Positions 55,657 to 63,967 are shown, numbered from the stretch's first letter. The stretch: 64,000 nucleotides of DNA from Flavobacteriaceae bacterium HL-DH10 (GCA_031826515.1 CP134536.1:1376001-1440000), one strand, 5' to 3'. The notes: a model not told the origin generated them from the letters alone. Numbers and translations: made by a program.

Positions 55657-56655
55657 CTACATAATAATATCCTTCAAAAGGAAATAATTATCTTCTTGAT
55701 TTTTCAAGGCCGCTCTTAAATGATTAACAAACTCATAAGTATTGCTATTTCTGCTTAAGAAGTTATCTATATAATTACTCTTCGTGCTTTCTGTAAAGAG
55801 GTTGTACAAATTCCATAGGTTTATATAACCATCATCATCTGCCCTAAAATGCTCATCATCTATGTGGTTTTTGACAATGGTGTTGATTTGTGAATCCGTG
55901 ATATTTAAATCAAACACCCCTTGCTTTTTGTCTTTTCTTAAATGATTATAGATTTTCATCTTGCCTAACAAGTGGGCCATCTGTTCATCGTTAATAATGA
56001 AATCCTTTAGATTTCTCATATTATCAACATGCTCTTCTCGTTTGTAGTTTAAAAACAGTTCTTGCGTTTTAGATTTTAGCTCGTCTACACTACTTACTCT
56101 TAAATCATCTTTTAGCCCATCTGTAGCGATACACAAATTACAGCACACCATATTTTTAAAACCGATAAAGATTTTAAACCTTTCGATGGTTTTCTTGGAA
56201 AATAGGTTTTGCTCAGAGTACGAACGAACACCACCAACGGTTAGATTAAGCTTCTGGTTGTTGATGTAAGTATGAACATGAGGTATTTCTAACATAAAAG
56301 CCAAACGCTCGTAATAAATGGTTTTCTCGTGCTCCAATAATTCCTTTGCTGGTTTGCCTATTGCAGAAGGAATACGTCCTTTAATAACATGACTGGTTCT
56401 AATATTAGGCATCATAACTGTTCCTTCTGGAAATAGTTGCTGTGCTGTTTCTCTCACTGCGCTTATAAACTCAAAATGCGGTATGGTGCTCTCGTTATCT
56501 TTAGCAAAAACAGGAATTGTGCAATCCTGTCTTAGATGTGATAAGCTCACCTGTTCTGTGTTAGCCTCTATAAAATTTCCTTGTGATATAGTAACATCAT
56601 CTTCTGATATAACTTGACTACTTATGTTGTTATTAACTGTTCTGATCAATTCCAT
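55657..56655 (-). CDS. DUF3871-family protein
   Basis: The 332-aa soluble protein matches the DUF3871 family of Bacteroidota mobile elements in size and landmarks: CTIPVFAKDNESTIPHFEF, then SHVIKGRIPSAIGKPAKEL, CCNLCIATDGLKDDLRV and NLWNLYNLFTES. Its role is unknown; the phage-like DUF932 family is comparable in setting. It overlaps the upstream ATPase gene by 23 bases, so the two are likely made together. Confidence 0.75.
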   Translation of the reverse strand: MELIRTVNNNISSQVISEDDVTISQGNFIEANTEQVSLSHLRQDCTIPVFAKDNESTIPHFEFISAVRETAQQLFPEGTVMMPNIRTSHVIKGRIPSAIGKPAKELLEHEKTIYYERLAFMLEIPHVHTYINNQKLNLTVGGVRSYSEQNLFSKKTIERFKIFIGFKNMVCCNLCIATDGLKDDLRVSSVDELKSKTQELFLNYKREEHVDNMRNLKDFIINDEQMAHLLGKMKIYNHLRKDKKQGVFDLNITDSQINTIVKNHIDDEHFRADDDGYINLWNLYNLFTESTKSNYIDNFLSRNSNTYEFVNHLRAALKNQEDNYFLLKDIIM

Positions 56656-57544
56656 TTTGTTGATTTTTAGATTGTTGATTAATTATCTGTGAGTTTGGTA
56701 TTACTTGAGATGCTGCATTTTCAATAGCCTTCTTTCTTATGAGAATCGTATCCTTGATTTTAGTTTGATAGCTCGGGTACTTTATGTAGATGTGGCGTAA
56801 TCCTTCAACTGTGGTACATGCAAAAATCTCTTTAGCTATTGTTGCAAGTATTTCTTGTTCTGTCTTATCGTTATTGCACCAGTTAACTAGTAGTTTTCCT
56901 GTTCCGCTTGTTATCTTAAATTCTGGCTTTCCAGAGAATAGATTTGTACGATCCTTAGATGCTATTACTAAATGGTTGTCATTTATAATTTCAAAGCAAG
57001 TGGTCATTTCGAAATCTAGACCTTCGCGAGTTATATCCTTCAATCCCACCTTAACAACTTTGGTTTTACCATTAGCATCCTTATCCATGGAATAATCTAT
57101 TTTCTTTCTTACTGTTGTAATAACATGGCAAGTTGATGCTAATATTGCATCAATAAATGCTTGATGCCTGGGACTTACGCGACTCCAGTCTTGGAACCTT
57201 CCACCTAGTTGTTCATGGATTTGGAGGCATCCACCCTTTCCGTTCCATTCATGTGTGATTGAATCAATAATTATTACTTCCATCGAAGCTTTTTCACATG
57301 TTTTAAGAGCCTCAATATATCTTTCTGGAGAATACGGAGCTTCCAGGTTTAGAGTGTTGTATTCGCCAAGTGCAGCATAGAGATTTGCTGAGCCATTTTC
57401 AGTGTCTATTACTGCTATTTTAGACCAATCATTGGTCATTCCAAACGCCATTAATAGGGCTGAGTAGCTCTTACCAAATCCACTTGGACTCGATATTCCT
57501 ATTCTTAATTTTACTCGTTGTTTTTGAGCTTTTTGTAAATTCAT
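56633..57544 (-). CDS. Sak4-like RecA-fold ATPase (AAA_24 type)
   Basis: The 303-aa ATPase has Walker A SPSGFGKS (19-26), IAVIDTENGSANLYA (strand 2 with an acidic residue) and Walker B MEVIIIDSITHEW. Such short RecA-like proteins (Sak4) act with an SSB as single-strand annealing recombinases in phages. C-terminal residues are Gln/Asn-rich (about 280-303). Neighbours on both sides are mobile-element families, fitting a recombination module. An ABC- or DnaB-like role is less likely given the size. Confidence 0.68.
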   Translation of the reverse strand: MNLQKAQKQRVKLRIGISSPSGFGKSYSALLMAFGMTNDWSKIAVIDTENGSANLYAALGEYNTLNLEAPYSPERYIEALKTCEKASMEVIIIDSITHEWNGKGGCLQIHEQLGGRFQDWSRVSPRHQAFIDAILASTCHVITTVRKKIDYSMDKDANGKTKVVKVGLKDITREGLDFEMTTCFEIINDNHLVIASKDRTNLFSGKPEFKITSGTGKLLVNWCNNDKTEQEILATIAKEIFACTTVEGLRHIYIKYPSYQTKIKDTILIRKKAIENAASQVIPNSQIINQQSKNQQNGIDQNS

Positions 57545-57572
57545 TATAATTCGTATTTAAAATTTTAGTTAA

Positions 57573-57609
57573 TAAAAAAGGGTCATATTCCATTTTGGAA
57601 TAAAACCCT
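57573..57609 (-). terminator. Terminator or attenuator between the 57634 and 56633 genes
   Basis: A two-tier hairpin (aagggt / accctt outer, attcca / tggaat inner) has a minus-strand T-run. It may set lower expression of the downstream ATPase. Confidence 0.7.
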
Positions 57610-57633
57610 TACTCGAAAAAGTTGAATTGGCGA

Positions 57634-58131
57634 CTACATCACTAATTCTTGCTCAATTACTTGTTCTGAAAATTCAGCAAGTGATTCTGCAGATTTACTA
57701 ACAGTTACACCATCTCGGTCTGAAACAAGAAGTATATCAGTAGCTTCAAGGTCAAACACATAATTAGTTTTCCTGTAAACAGGTGCGCCAAGATGAGTGA
57801 TTATTTCACCCTCAGTGCCTTTGCGCTTTGGTTCCTGTCCTTCATAAAAAGGCTCTAAGCTTTCAGTAACAACTACTTTTCCTTCGATAGGATAAGGTGC
57901 GTCCTCAATAAGAATTGCCTCCATAGCCTTCGCATCCAACTCATTAAGGGTTATGAATGCTGACCTGTTTGCAAAGGACATGAACCCATTATTTATTACA
58001 GGCGCACGCTGGTCTACACGTACTTTACCAAAAGTTTCCCCTTCAGTATTTTCAAAATAAGTAACAATTGCACCAGTTACGGGGTGAGCCTTTATAATTG
58101 GCTTGTTTGAAAGAACATTGGATTTATCCAT
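57634..58131 (-). CDS. Unknown mobile-element protein (165 aa)
   Basis: The frame starts MDKSNVLSNKPIIKAHPVTGAI. It is beta-rich and acidic at the C-terminus (SAESLAEFSEQVIEQELVM), with no signal peptide or membrane segment. A small soluble beta protein with an acidic tail upstream of a Sak4-like recombinase is where an SSB-like partner is often found. No OB-fold motif can be proven by eye, so I leave it unnamed. Base composition here is less AT-rich than in flanking DNA. Confidence 0.6.
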   Translation of the reverse strand: MDKSNVLSNKPIIKAHPVTGAIVTYFENTEGETFGKVRVDQRAPVINNGFMSFANRSAFITLNELDAKAMEAILIEDAPYPIEGKVVVTESLEPFYEGQEPKRKGTEGEIITHLGAPVYRKTNYVFDLEATDILLVSDRDGVTVSKSAESLAEFSEQVIEQELVM

Positions 58132-58727
58132 GATTTCAAATGATTTAAATTAAGTTGTTTTGAAGGCACAACATTTGCCTGAAAGTAAACTGATTACTCC
58201 CAAAGCATAAAAAGAGTTGAGCGTGAAGTTTTGGTTTTTTTAATGAGTTAGCAGGAAGGTAAGATTGGCGACGTTTTTGGACTAATTAAACATCCCTTTT
58301 TAAAATTTCATGACATGAATTGTGGTACCCCAAGTGCCCAATTTATTAAAAAGGGAGGGGGTGCCTGTGGTATTATGTTGTGTTCGACTATGAAAACAAT
58401 TTAAAAAAAAATTTAAAAAAAATAAAATTCTCGTGAATACTGCCCCATGATTAGTATAGTAGAAAATAAAAAGGGGTTTTTGGAATTACAGTAGATTCAT
58501 CTTTTCATTTATACTATTCCATTAAATAACACCTGTTAAAAAATGGACATATTTTATAGTTTCTTATATATAGAGTAAACCTGAAATATAAAATATGTCC
58601 ATAAATTTACAGATGAATACTCATTTGCTATCTAGTTGTTTCTTCGCGGTTGTTCTTTATTATTAATAAATTATTGTTTTTCAGCGTAATGCATGTGCCT
58701 TCAATGACTTTTAATTCTTTCTGGAGA
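58132..58727. other. 596-base non-coding region with strong inverted repeat
   Basis: No frame of useful length is seen. It includes a G-run segment (aaaaagggagggggtgcc, near 58350-58367), an imperfect palindrome aatttcatgacatgaatt and a 16-bp perfect inverted repeat (58543-58602). It separates the replication/recombination genes from the envelope-protein cluster. Confidence 0.6.
58543..58602. repeat. Perfect 16-bp inverted repeat with 28-base spacer
   Basis: atggacatattttata (58543-58558) is exactly complementary to tataaaatatgtccat (58587-58602). No T-run follows either arm and no gene ends here, so a terminator is unlikely. It could be a protein-binding site, replication origin part or attachment site. 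Confidence 0.85.
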
Positions 58728-58922
58728 CTATTTATCATTTAGCTTTATAAAGCCATAAATGGCTAATCCACCAACTACTAATATGCCTAATGCTTTTATG
58801 CTGTTGCCAACTCCATCACCAAAGCTATGCCCGTCCATCATCCCTGTAAAGCCCCATAGACAAAGAAAAAAAGCAATTATTCCTATAAAAGCACATCCAT
58901 TATTGTTGCTTTCTTTTTTCAT
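58728..58922 (-). CDS. Small membrane protein (64 aa)
   Basis: It has two hydrophobic segments (about 10-27 and 42-60), with a Gly-rich linker MMDGHSFGDGVGN between them. The N-terminus MKKESNNNG is polar. No family is recognised. It lies 17 bases after the 59548 gene on the same strand, so it is probably the last gene of a three-gene envelope unit. Confidence 0.55.
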   Translation of the reverse strand: MKKESNNNGCAFIGIIAFFLCLWGFTGMMDGHSFGDGVGNSIKALGILVVGGLAIYGFIKLNDK

Positions 58923-58939
58923 TATTTAATGAAAGTGTA

Positions 58940-59548
58940 TTAAAATTTAAATTTTGTTGCTTTTTTGCCACCTAACCTCCTTATATCAATCATTTCAATT
59001 TCAAATTCATAAATGTTTTGTTTTTTATTTTCATGTTTTTCAAGAAGCTCTTCATTTAAATGATTAATATGCTCCATACTACCAGCTTGAAATACTTCAG
59101 TTTTAACAATTTTATTAGAATTTGAACTATTCTTGATCAAAGAGGCGGAGGCTTTAAATAAATATTGGTCTTTAGTATACTCCACTTTTAGCCCTCCATC
59201 AATATTATTGCCTGATATCAAATACATTATATTGCGCTTACTCATATCATATTTTAATGCAGGATTAGACTCAGATAATTTATACCCTTCTTCTTCCTTA
59301 TCCTTGAATAAGGTCAAAAATAATTCAGCGATCTTACTAGAATCTGTTGTATTGCCGCTTATTTTTATTGAATGTGGTAGCTTATCTGAATTTCTGATTA
59401 CAACTGGCTTTCCAATTAATTCACCTTTTGTTGTATAGAGTGTGATTTCATTTTCACCATATTTTTTCACAAGCTCATCTACTTTGTTTTGTGTGTGCCC
59501 AAATACACTAAAAATTAAAATGAACATTATCATCATAGTTGTTTTCAT
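58940..59548 (-). CDS. Exported protein of unknown function
   Basis: The ATG at 59548 gives a good signal peptide (MKTTMMIMFILIFSVFGHTQ); an upstream frame to 59599 would place 17 polar residues before it and is rejected. The mature ~183 aa are charged, with EITLYTTKGELIGKPVVI and a late MIDIRRLGGKKATKFKF. No domain is recognised. It shares a strand with the upstream lipoprotein and the downstream membrane protein. Confidence 0.6.
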   Translation of the reverse strand: MKTTMMIMFILIFSVFGHTQNKVDELVKKYGENEITLYTTKGELIGKPVVIRNSDKLPHSIKISGNTTDSSKIAELFLTLFKDKEEEGYKLSESNPALKYDMSKRNIMYLISGNNIDGGLKVEYTKDQYLFKASASLIKNSSNSNKIVKTEVFQAGSMEHINHLNEELLEKHENKKQNIYEFEIEMIDIRRLGGKKATKFKF

Positions 59549-59595
59549 ATTGCTTCTTTTTAAATTTGAAATGCACTTATGATTAACCATTTTCA

Positions 59596-60045
59596 TCATT
59601 GTAATTGATATTCTTTAGCATTGTAATTATAAATAACTATACTACTTTCTCCACTCATAATTTCAAAATCATTTTCCTTTTCATTTGGACTTGGATAATT
59701 ACCATCTCTATCCCCTCGAATAGCTGCTAATTGGATATAAACAGCCGTAGGGCCATTATTAGTAATGGTAAAAACTGGATTGTTTGAGTTATCAAAAATT
59801 ACTGTAAGCTTGTCTAATAAGGCGGTAATAGTTTTGGTTTGTTCAACTGGATTTCCTTGAGTTGGTGAATGGTTTGCTTTTACAAAAATATTGTCGCTAC
59901 TACTACTTCCAAAGTCATTTGCAACATATATAACTTCATGCTTATAGTTAATAGTATCATTCTCTGTTTGACCAGAATCATCATCACTACAAGAGCTTAG
60001 AATAACTCCTATTAACAGGAGTATTAAAAATTTACATTTTTTCAT
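59596..60045 (-). CDS. Lipoprotein of unknown function (149 aa)
   Basis: The lipobox GVILSSC places the acylated Cys at residue 19, followed by the acidic SDDDSG stretch typical of surface-exposed Bacteroidota lipoproteins. The mature part is Asn-rich and beta-predicted (VFTITNNGPTAVYIQLAAI), with no known catalytic motif. It heads the small envelope gene cluster. Confidence 0.65.
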   Translation of the reverse strand: MKKCKFLILLLIGVILSSCSDDDSGQTENDTINYKHEVIYVANDFGSSSSDNIFVKANHSPTQGNPVEQTKTITALLDKLTVIFDNSNNPVFTITNNGPTAVYIQLAAIRGDRDGNYPSPNEKENDFEIMSGESSIVIYNYNAKEYQLQ

Positions 60046-60160
60046 AATATTAAGTTTTGTTAAGTTCAGCCTTGGGGAGACTAATTATTAATTTTAGATG
60101 CACTTTCCCATGGTACAAAATTGTTTATAAGGACTCTATTTTCTTTATGGGAATCCTCAA

Positions 60161-60185
60161 TTTAGGGCTTTTTATATGCCCTAAA
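60161..60185. promoter_or_regulatory. Hairpin upstream of HTH regulator
   Basis: tttagggc / gccctaaa form a perfect 8-bp stem with a 9-base loop. A second, 5-bp hairpin (tgcgg / ccgca) follows at 60206-60223. Both lie between divergent genes and before the regulator ATG, so they may be operator or leader structures. Confidence 0.5.
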
Positions 60186-60255
60186 GTTAATTAAATTATT
60201 AGTATTGCGGTCTTACGTCCGCATTAAATCCTGTGGCAATCTATTCTTTTGTTAC

Positions 60256-60477
60256 ATGGTTGACGTAAACAAAAGGATATGTAATTATATTGCTTTGGAA
60301 TGGATAAGCTCTAGTAAGTCCAATCGGAGTTTTGCTCTTGACCATAATATTGACGAAAAGACTGTTAGAAAGATTATCCAAGAAGATGGTTACAGAATTC
60401 CTGTTAAAACACTTCAAAAAATATGTGATGCTAGAGAAATAAGATTATCTCAATTTTTTGAATTGCTAAATTTATAA
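60256..60477 (+). CDS. XRE-like HTH regulator (73 aa)
   Basis: The start is the ATG at 60256 (MVDVNKRICNYIALEW); an in-frame TTG at 60205 runs through the hairpin region and is rejected. The middle has an HTH pattern (SNRSFALDHNIDEKTVRKI), followed by VKTLQKICDAREIRLSQFFELL, the common end of Bacteroidota XRE-type regulators. It probably controls the accessory element. Confidence 0.75.
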   Translation: MVDVNKRICNYIALEWISSSKSNRSFALDHNIDEKTVRKIIQEDGYRIPVKTLQKICDAREIRLSQFFELLNL

Positions 60478-60542
60478 TAGGAGACCTCTCTAATTTCCAA
60501 TTGAAAGTTGGCAACTTGACCTCGACAACTTTGACAGATTAT

Positions 60543-60707
60543 TTATAGCTTTTTAAATGGTACCTTGATATGGGCACTATATTTATCTAATTCTATTCCA
60601 TGTTTAAAACTTCGAACTTCAATAATTTTATTCTCTACTGATCCGTACACTAATTCCAAGTAGAATTTATCAACGGCATAAAATTTATGCTTATATGATT
60701 GAAATAA
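60543..60707 (-). pseudogene. Decayed or startless coding fragment (~54 codons)
   Basis: On the minus strand an open frame from just after a TAA to the stop at 60543 reads with clear protein character: FYAVDKFYLELVYG, then NKIIEVRSFKHGIELDKYS. This pattern recurs in small Bacteroidota mobile-element proteins. No ATG or GTG precedes it, so it is probably a truncated gene. A TTG start would leave only 34 residues. Confidence 0.45.
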
Positions 60708-60743
60708 TTACTCATTTTTACTTTTAACATAAAATTTGATGAA

Positions 60744-61025
60744 ATGAAAAAATTAAAATTTGAAGATTTACCAAAAGCAATGGAATTAGCACTTGAAAAA
60801 CTGACAACCATAGAACATCAATTAAATGATTTAAAACTATACTTTCAGCCTAAAGAACCAGTTGAACTAATGACCAGAAATGAAGTAACTGAATATTTAA
60901 AAATAAATATGACCACTTTATGGAATTGGACAAATAAAAGAAAACTTACAGCATATGGGATTGGAGCTAGGGTTTATTATAAAAGAAGTGAGATAGAGAA
61001 ATCCATTATTAGATTTAAAAAATAA
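60744..61025 (+). CDS. Excisionase-type helix-turn-helix protein
   Basis: The 93-aa protein has an N-terminal coiled region (MELALEKLTTIEHQLNDLKL) and a MerR/excisionase-type winged HTH: MTRNEVTEYLKINMTTLWNWTNKRKLTAY, then GARVYYKRSEIEKSI. This layout is common in Bacteroidota integrative elements, next to integrases. No integrase is seen here. It could control excision or transcription. Confidence 0.8.
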   Translation: MKKLKFEDLPKAMELALEKLTTIEHQLNDLKLYFQPKEPVELMTRNEVTEYLKINMTTLWNWTNKRKLTAYGIGARVYYKRSEIEKSIIRFKK

Positions 61026-61165
61026 TGAGTTTAATCTATGATTTATTTGTAAGAAAGTGATTATATTAGCAATGATTCTTAATAATTCAATTAAACACCA
61101 TATAAATCAACACATATCCGTCTAAATTGGCATAATATTAAGTATTCAATAAATCATATAACTAA

Positions 61166-61179
61166 GTTGTATGCAATGC
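61166..61179 (+). repeat. Left inverted repeat flanking the caspase gene
   Basis: gttgtatgcaatgc matches the complement of the right copy (62696-62709) at 13 of 14 positions and ends 13 bases before the caspase ATG. Confidence 0.6.
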
Positions 61180-61192
61180 AAAAAAAAGCACT

Positions 61193-62695
61193 ATGGAATC
61201 TAACTCTGCAATAGTTTCAGGAAGAACTTTATTGATAAGTGTAGGAATTGAAGAATATCTGCGAACGTCTGATTTTAGTAAAGTTAGATACGCAAATAAA
61301 GATGCATCTGAATTAAAAAAAGCATTTGAAATTGATTCAACAATAGACGAGAACGAAATTGTACTTCTAATAAATCAACAAGCGACAAAATCTACAATTA
61401 AAAAAGAACTTGAAAAGATAACTCAAAAAGCAACTAAATTTGATAGAATAATATTCTTTTTTGCTGGACACGGTGCATATTCAGAAGGACAAAATTGGAT
61501 AGTCCCTTTTGATGCTTATAAAACAGACATTACGAATACTGGAATTTCAATTAAAGAAATACTATCTCTTTTTAGAAAGTCGGACTGCAAAAGAAATATT
61601 ATGTTCTTCGATTGCTGTCACAGCGGATTTGAACTTGGAGAAGATGAAAGGAATTTAAATTCTGCATTCGAAATAGAAGATTTACTTTACCTCTATAAAG
61701 ATGAGGAATATTGTTCTGGATTTGCATCATCAAAATCAACAGAGACTTCTGTTTCTAATGATGTTTTACGTAATGGAGTTTGGTCGAGTTTTTTAATTAG
61801 GGCTTTAACTGGTAAAGCAAATAATAAAATTTATGAAGATGGTATTTTGTTTAACGATAATCTACAGGATTTTCTAAATAAAAATGTCAAAGATTTTGTT
61901 AAGAGAAATACTACTGACAGAAAAGACCAAACACCCACTTGTTTTGGCAATTTTACAAATCGCTTTCCAATTATCAACATTAACCCAATTATAGAGCAGA
62001 AGCTTATTTCACAATCTTACTCAAATATTTCTTTTAAACGAATATCAATGTTAAGTGAAGAAAGAGGAGATGTTAAAAGTTTAAACGGTTTTATAAAAGG
62101 TAAACATAAAGTACCTAATTATAAAAACTCAACAACCGAAGATTTTATAAAATCCTGTAGTTTAAGAGAAATATTCGAAGATATTGGAGAAATTACAGAC
62201 TCAATAAAAAAATTAAATTATAAAAGAAAGGAAGTGGAAACCAATATTGAAAACGGCTTTGCTTCTATTTCAACACCTGATTTTACTTACTTTATTAATA
62301 TTGAACAATTGGACGAAGAACCAAGCGAATACATTTTAACACGCACTTTAGAAGAATTCAAAGATTCCCAAATAATTGATTCCGATAAATTTAATTCGAT
62401 TTTTGAAAAATCTTTCGATGAATTAAAATTTGACTTATCTAAATCTATAGATATAGAAAACCTTATTGACCACATAGAAGATTTAGAAAACGATAAAATC
62501 AAAGTAGATTTTGACCACAATAATCTTAATTGGTGTAAGATAAACATCGAAGGATTAGAGTATGATATTGTAGTAGAACCAAATTCGATTTCAATTACAT
62601 ACTACCGAATGACTAGTCCTTTTAACTTAATTAAAGCATTTGAAAAAACCCATAATACTCTATTAAACACACCTGAATTAAAAATACTTGAATAA
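61193..62695 (+). CDS. Caspase-fold (peptidase C14) protein with unknown C-terminal half
   Basis: The 500-aa protein starts with a caspase/metacaspase domain (about 10-260): strand RTLLISVGIEEY, the catalytic H93 in FFFAGHGAYS and C142 in MFFDCCHSGFE. The next ~240 residues (about 262-500) are charged and helical, ending in a mixed region ISITYYRMTSPFNLIKAF; I recognise no family there. Bacterial caspases often act in antiphage or cell-death systems, but no partner gene is visible, so function is open. It stands alone between inverted repeats, next to an IS110 element. Confidence 0.82.
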   Translation: MESNSAIVSGRTLLISVGIEEYLRTSDFSKVRYANKDASELKKAFEIDSTIDENEIVLLINQQATKSTIKKELEKITQKATKFDRIIFFFAGHGAYSEGQNWIVPFDAYKTDITNTGISIKEILSLFRKSDCKRNIMFFDCCHSGFELGEDERNLNSAFEIEDLLYLYKDEEYCSGFASSKSTETSVSNDVLRNGVWSSFLIRALTGKANNKIYEDGILFNDNLQDFLNKNVKDFVKRNTTDRKDQTPTCFGNFTNRFPIININPIIEQKLISQSYSNISFKRISMLSEERGDVKSLNGFIKGKHKVPNYKNSTTEDFIKSCSLREIFEDIGEITDSIKKLNYKRKEVETNIENGFASISTPDFTYFINIEQLDEEPSEYILTRTLEEFKDSQIIDSDKFNSIFEKSFDELKFDLSKSIDIENLIDHIEDLENDKIKVDFDHNNLNWCKINIEGLEYDIVVEPNSISITYYRMTSPFNLIKAFEKTHNTLLNTPELKILE

Positions 62696-62709
62696 GCAAT
62701 GCATACAAC
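62696..62709 (+). repeat. Right inverted repeat flanking the caspase gene
   Basis: gcaatgcatacaac starts right after the caspase stop codon and is the inverted partner of 61166-61179. Confidence 0.6.
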
Positions 62710-62737
62710 AAAGAACTGAGTTAAAAAACAAGCAATA

Positions 62738-63703
62738 TTAGGCTAATTTAGAAACAAAGTTTTCATCATAAGGTCTTCCAGATTTTGCAATAGCAAATGC
62801 CTGCTTTAATAACTTATTTGCTACAGCAATTAATGCTAATTTTTTGCTTTTTCCTTTATTAACTAATCTTTCATAAATTTCTCTACAAGCCTTGTTATGC
62901 TTACAGGCTGAAAAAGCGCATAGAAACAGTAGATTTCTCAGCTTCTTGTTACCAACCTTGCTTATTCTACTTCGACCTCTTACGCTACTACCGGATAATC
63001 TTATAGTTGGAGTAATCCCAACATAACTGCATAGCTGCGATGCTGTCTCAAACTTCTTAAAGCCATCAGTTACTACTATTAAAAACAAGGCAGTCTTTAC
63101 TCCCATACCTGGGATACTGTTTAATAATGTTAATTGATATTGTTGGTCTTGTTTCACTAAAGCTAATAGGCGTTCCTCGATCGCGGCAATCTCCTTTTTT
63201 AAATGCTTTACATGACGCTTTAATGAACGATATACAAACTTTGAAGGTATTCCTAAAGTTTCTTCCCCATGAAGTTTATTCTTTGATGCCGTACTCTGTT
63301 TTATGTAACTATCTAGTAATCTAAAGAGCTGCAAGCATTCGCTCTGGACTTCATTTAAAGCTGTGTAAAGAGGAACACCATTCATTTGTCCATACTCACA
63401 AATAGCTTTAGCATCACTCTTATCTGTCTTTACTTTGGCCAACTTCATCTGGATAAAGCGTTTTACTGACAGCGGATTCACAACAGATACACAAACTCCT
63501 GACTTGAATAAAAACTGAGCTAAACGGTAATGATAATAGCCTGTTGCTTCCATGACTACTAATGCGCCTTTTGACACATAATTTAAAAAGCTTTTAAATC
63601 CTCTCTCATCATTTTTAAACTGGGTGTGACCTGTTTGGGAACCATAAACATCAAAGACATCTTTACTAATGTCTAATCCATAAATTTCACTATATTTATT
63701 CAT
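62738..63703 (-). CDS. IS110-family transposase (DEDD recombinase)
   Basis: The 321-aa recombinase has a RuvC-like N-domain with the DEDD set D11 (YGLDISKDVFD), E52 (VVMEATGYY), D94 and D97 (VKTDKSDAKA). A coiled linker (about 125-190) follows. The Tnp domain has a helix-hairpin-helix (NSIPGMGVKTAL) and the Ser-rich catalytic region RLSGSSVRGRSRISK (about 235-249). It looks full length and active. IS110 enzymes are guided by a bridge RNA from their non-coding end. Confidence 0.95.
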   Translation of the reverse strand: MNKYSEIYGLDISKDVFDVYGSQTGHTQFKNDERGFKSFLNYVSKGALVVMEATGYYHYRLAQFLFKSGVCVSVVNPLSVKRFIQMKLAKVKTDKSDAKAICEYGQMNGVPLYTALNEVQSECLQLFRLLDSYIKQSTASKNKLHGEETLGIPSKFVYRSLKRHVKHLKKEIAAIEERLLALVKQDQQYQLTLLNSIPGMGVKTALFLIVVTDGFKKFETASQLCSYVGITPTIRLSGSSVRGRSRISKVGNKKLRNLLFLCAFSACKHNKACREIYERLVNKGKSKKLALIAVANKLLKQAFAIAKSGRPYDENFVSKLA

Positions 63704-63880
63704 AAGAACTGTATTTGGAAAGAACGAGCTACTGACGTTTCAACAACTTGAAATCGAGATCTAAGGTCTCACAGAACTGAACGAAATCTTAGTAGTAAAA
63801 GAGAGAGGGTTATCAATGTTGTCGAAGTCTAGGCTTCACCGTATATACTAATCTTATTTCTCTCTTTTGTTCTTTCTATT
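63704..63880 (-). ncRNA. Candidate IS110 bridge RNA
   Basis: The non-coding DNA upstream of the transposase is structured. A 10-bp stem (aaaagagaga 63797-63806 / tctctctttt 63859-63868) encloses an internal hairpin gaag..cttc near 63824-63837, and a gaga..tctc hairpin lies nearer the gene. Position and size fit the bridge RNA described for the IS110 family. Boundaries are approximate and the guide loops are not assigned. Confidence 0.5.
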
Positions 63881-63948
63881 AGTTATCTAATTTAATGAAA
63901 GACAAACTTAAGCAGTATATAAGCTATGGCTTGGCCTGTCGTCACTTG

Positions 63949-63967
63949 GAAAATCCTGCGGATTTTC
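63949..63967. repeat. Perfect 8-bp hairpin at the window edge
   Basis: gaaaatcc / ggattttc pair with a 3-base loop, and an outer tggctt / aagcca pair may extend it with a one-sided bulge. No T-run follows. It may mark the IS end or a neighbouring structured site. Confidence 0.5.

Noticed and set aside
60205-60255. TTG start for the XRE-like regulator
   Set aside because: The extra 17 codons run through a hairpin and lack protein character; the ATG at 60256 gives the normal family start.
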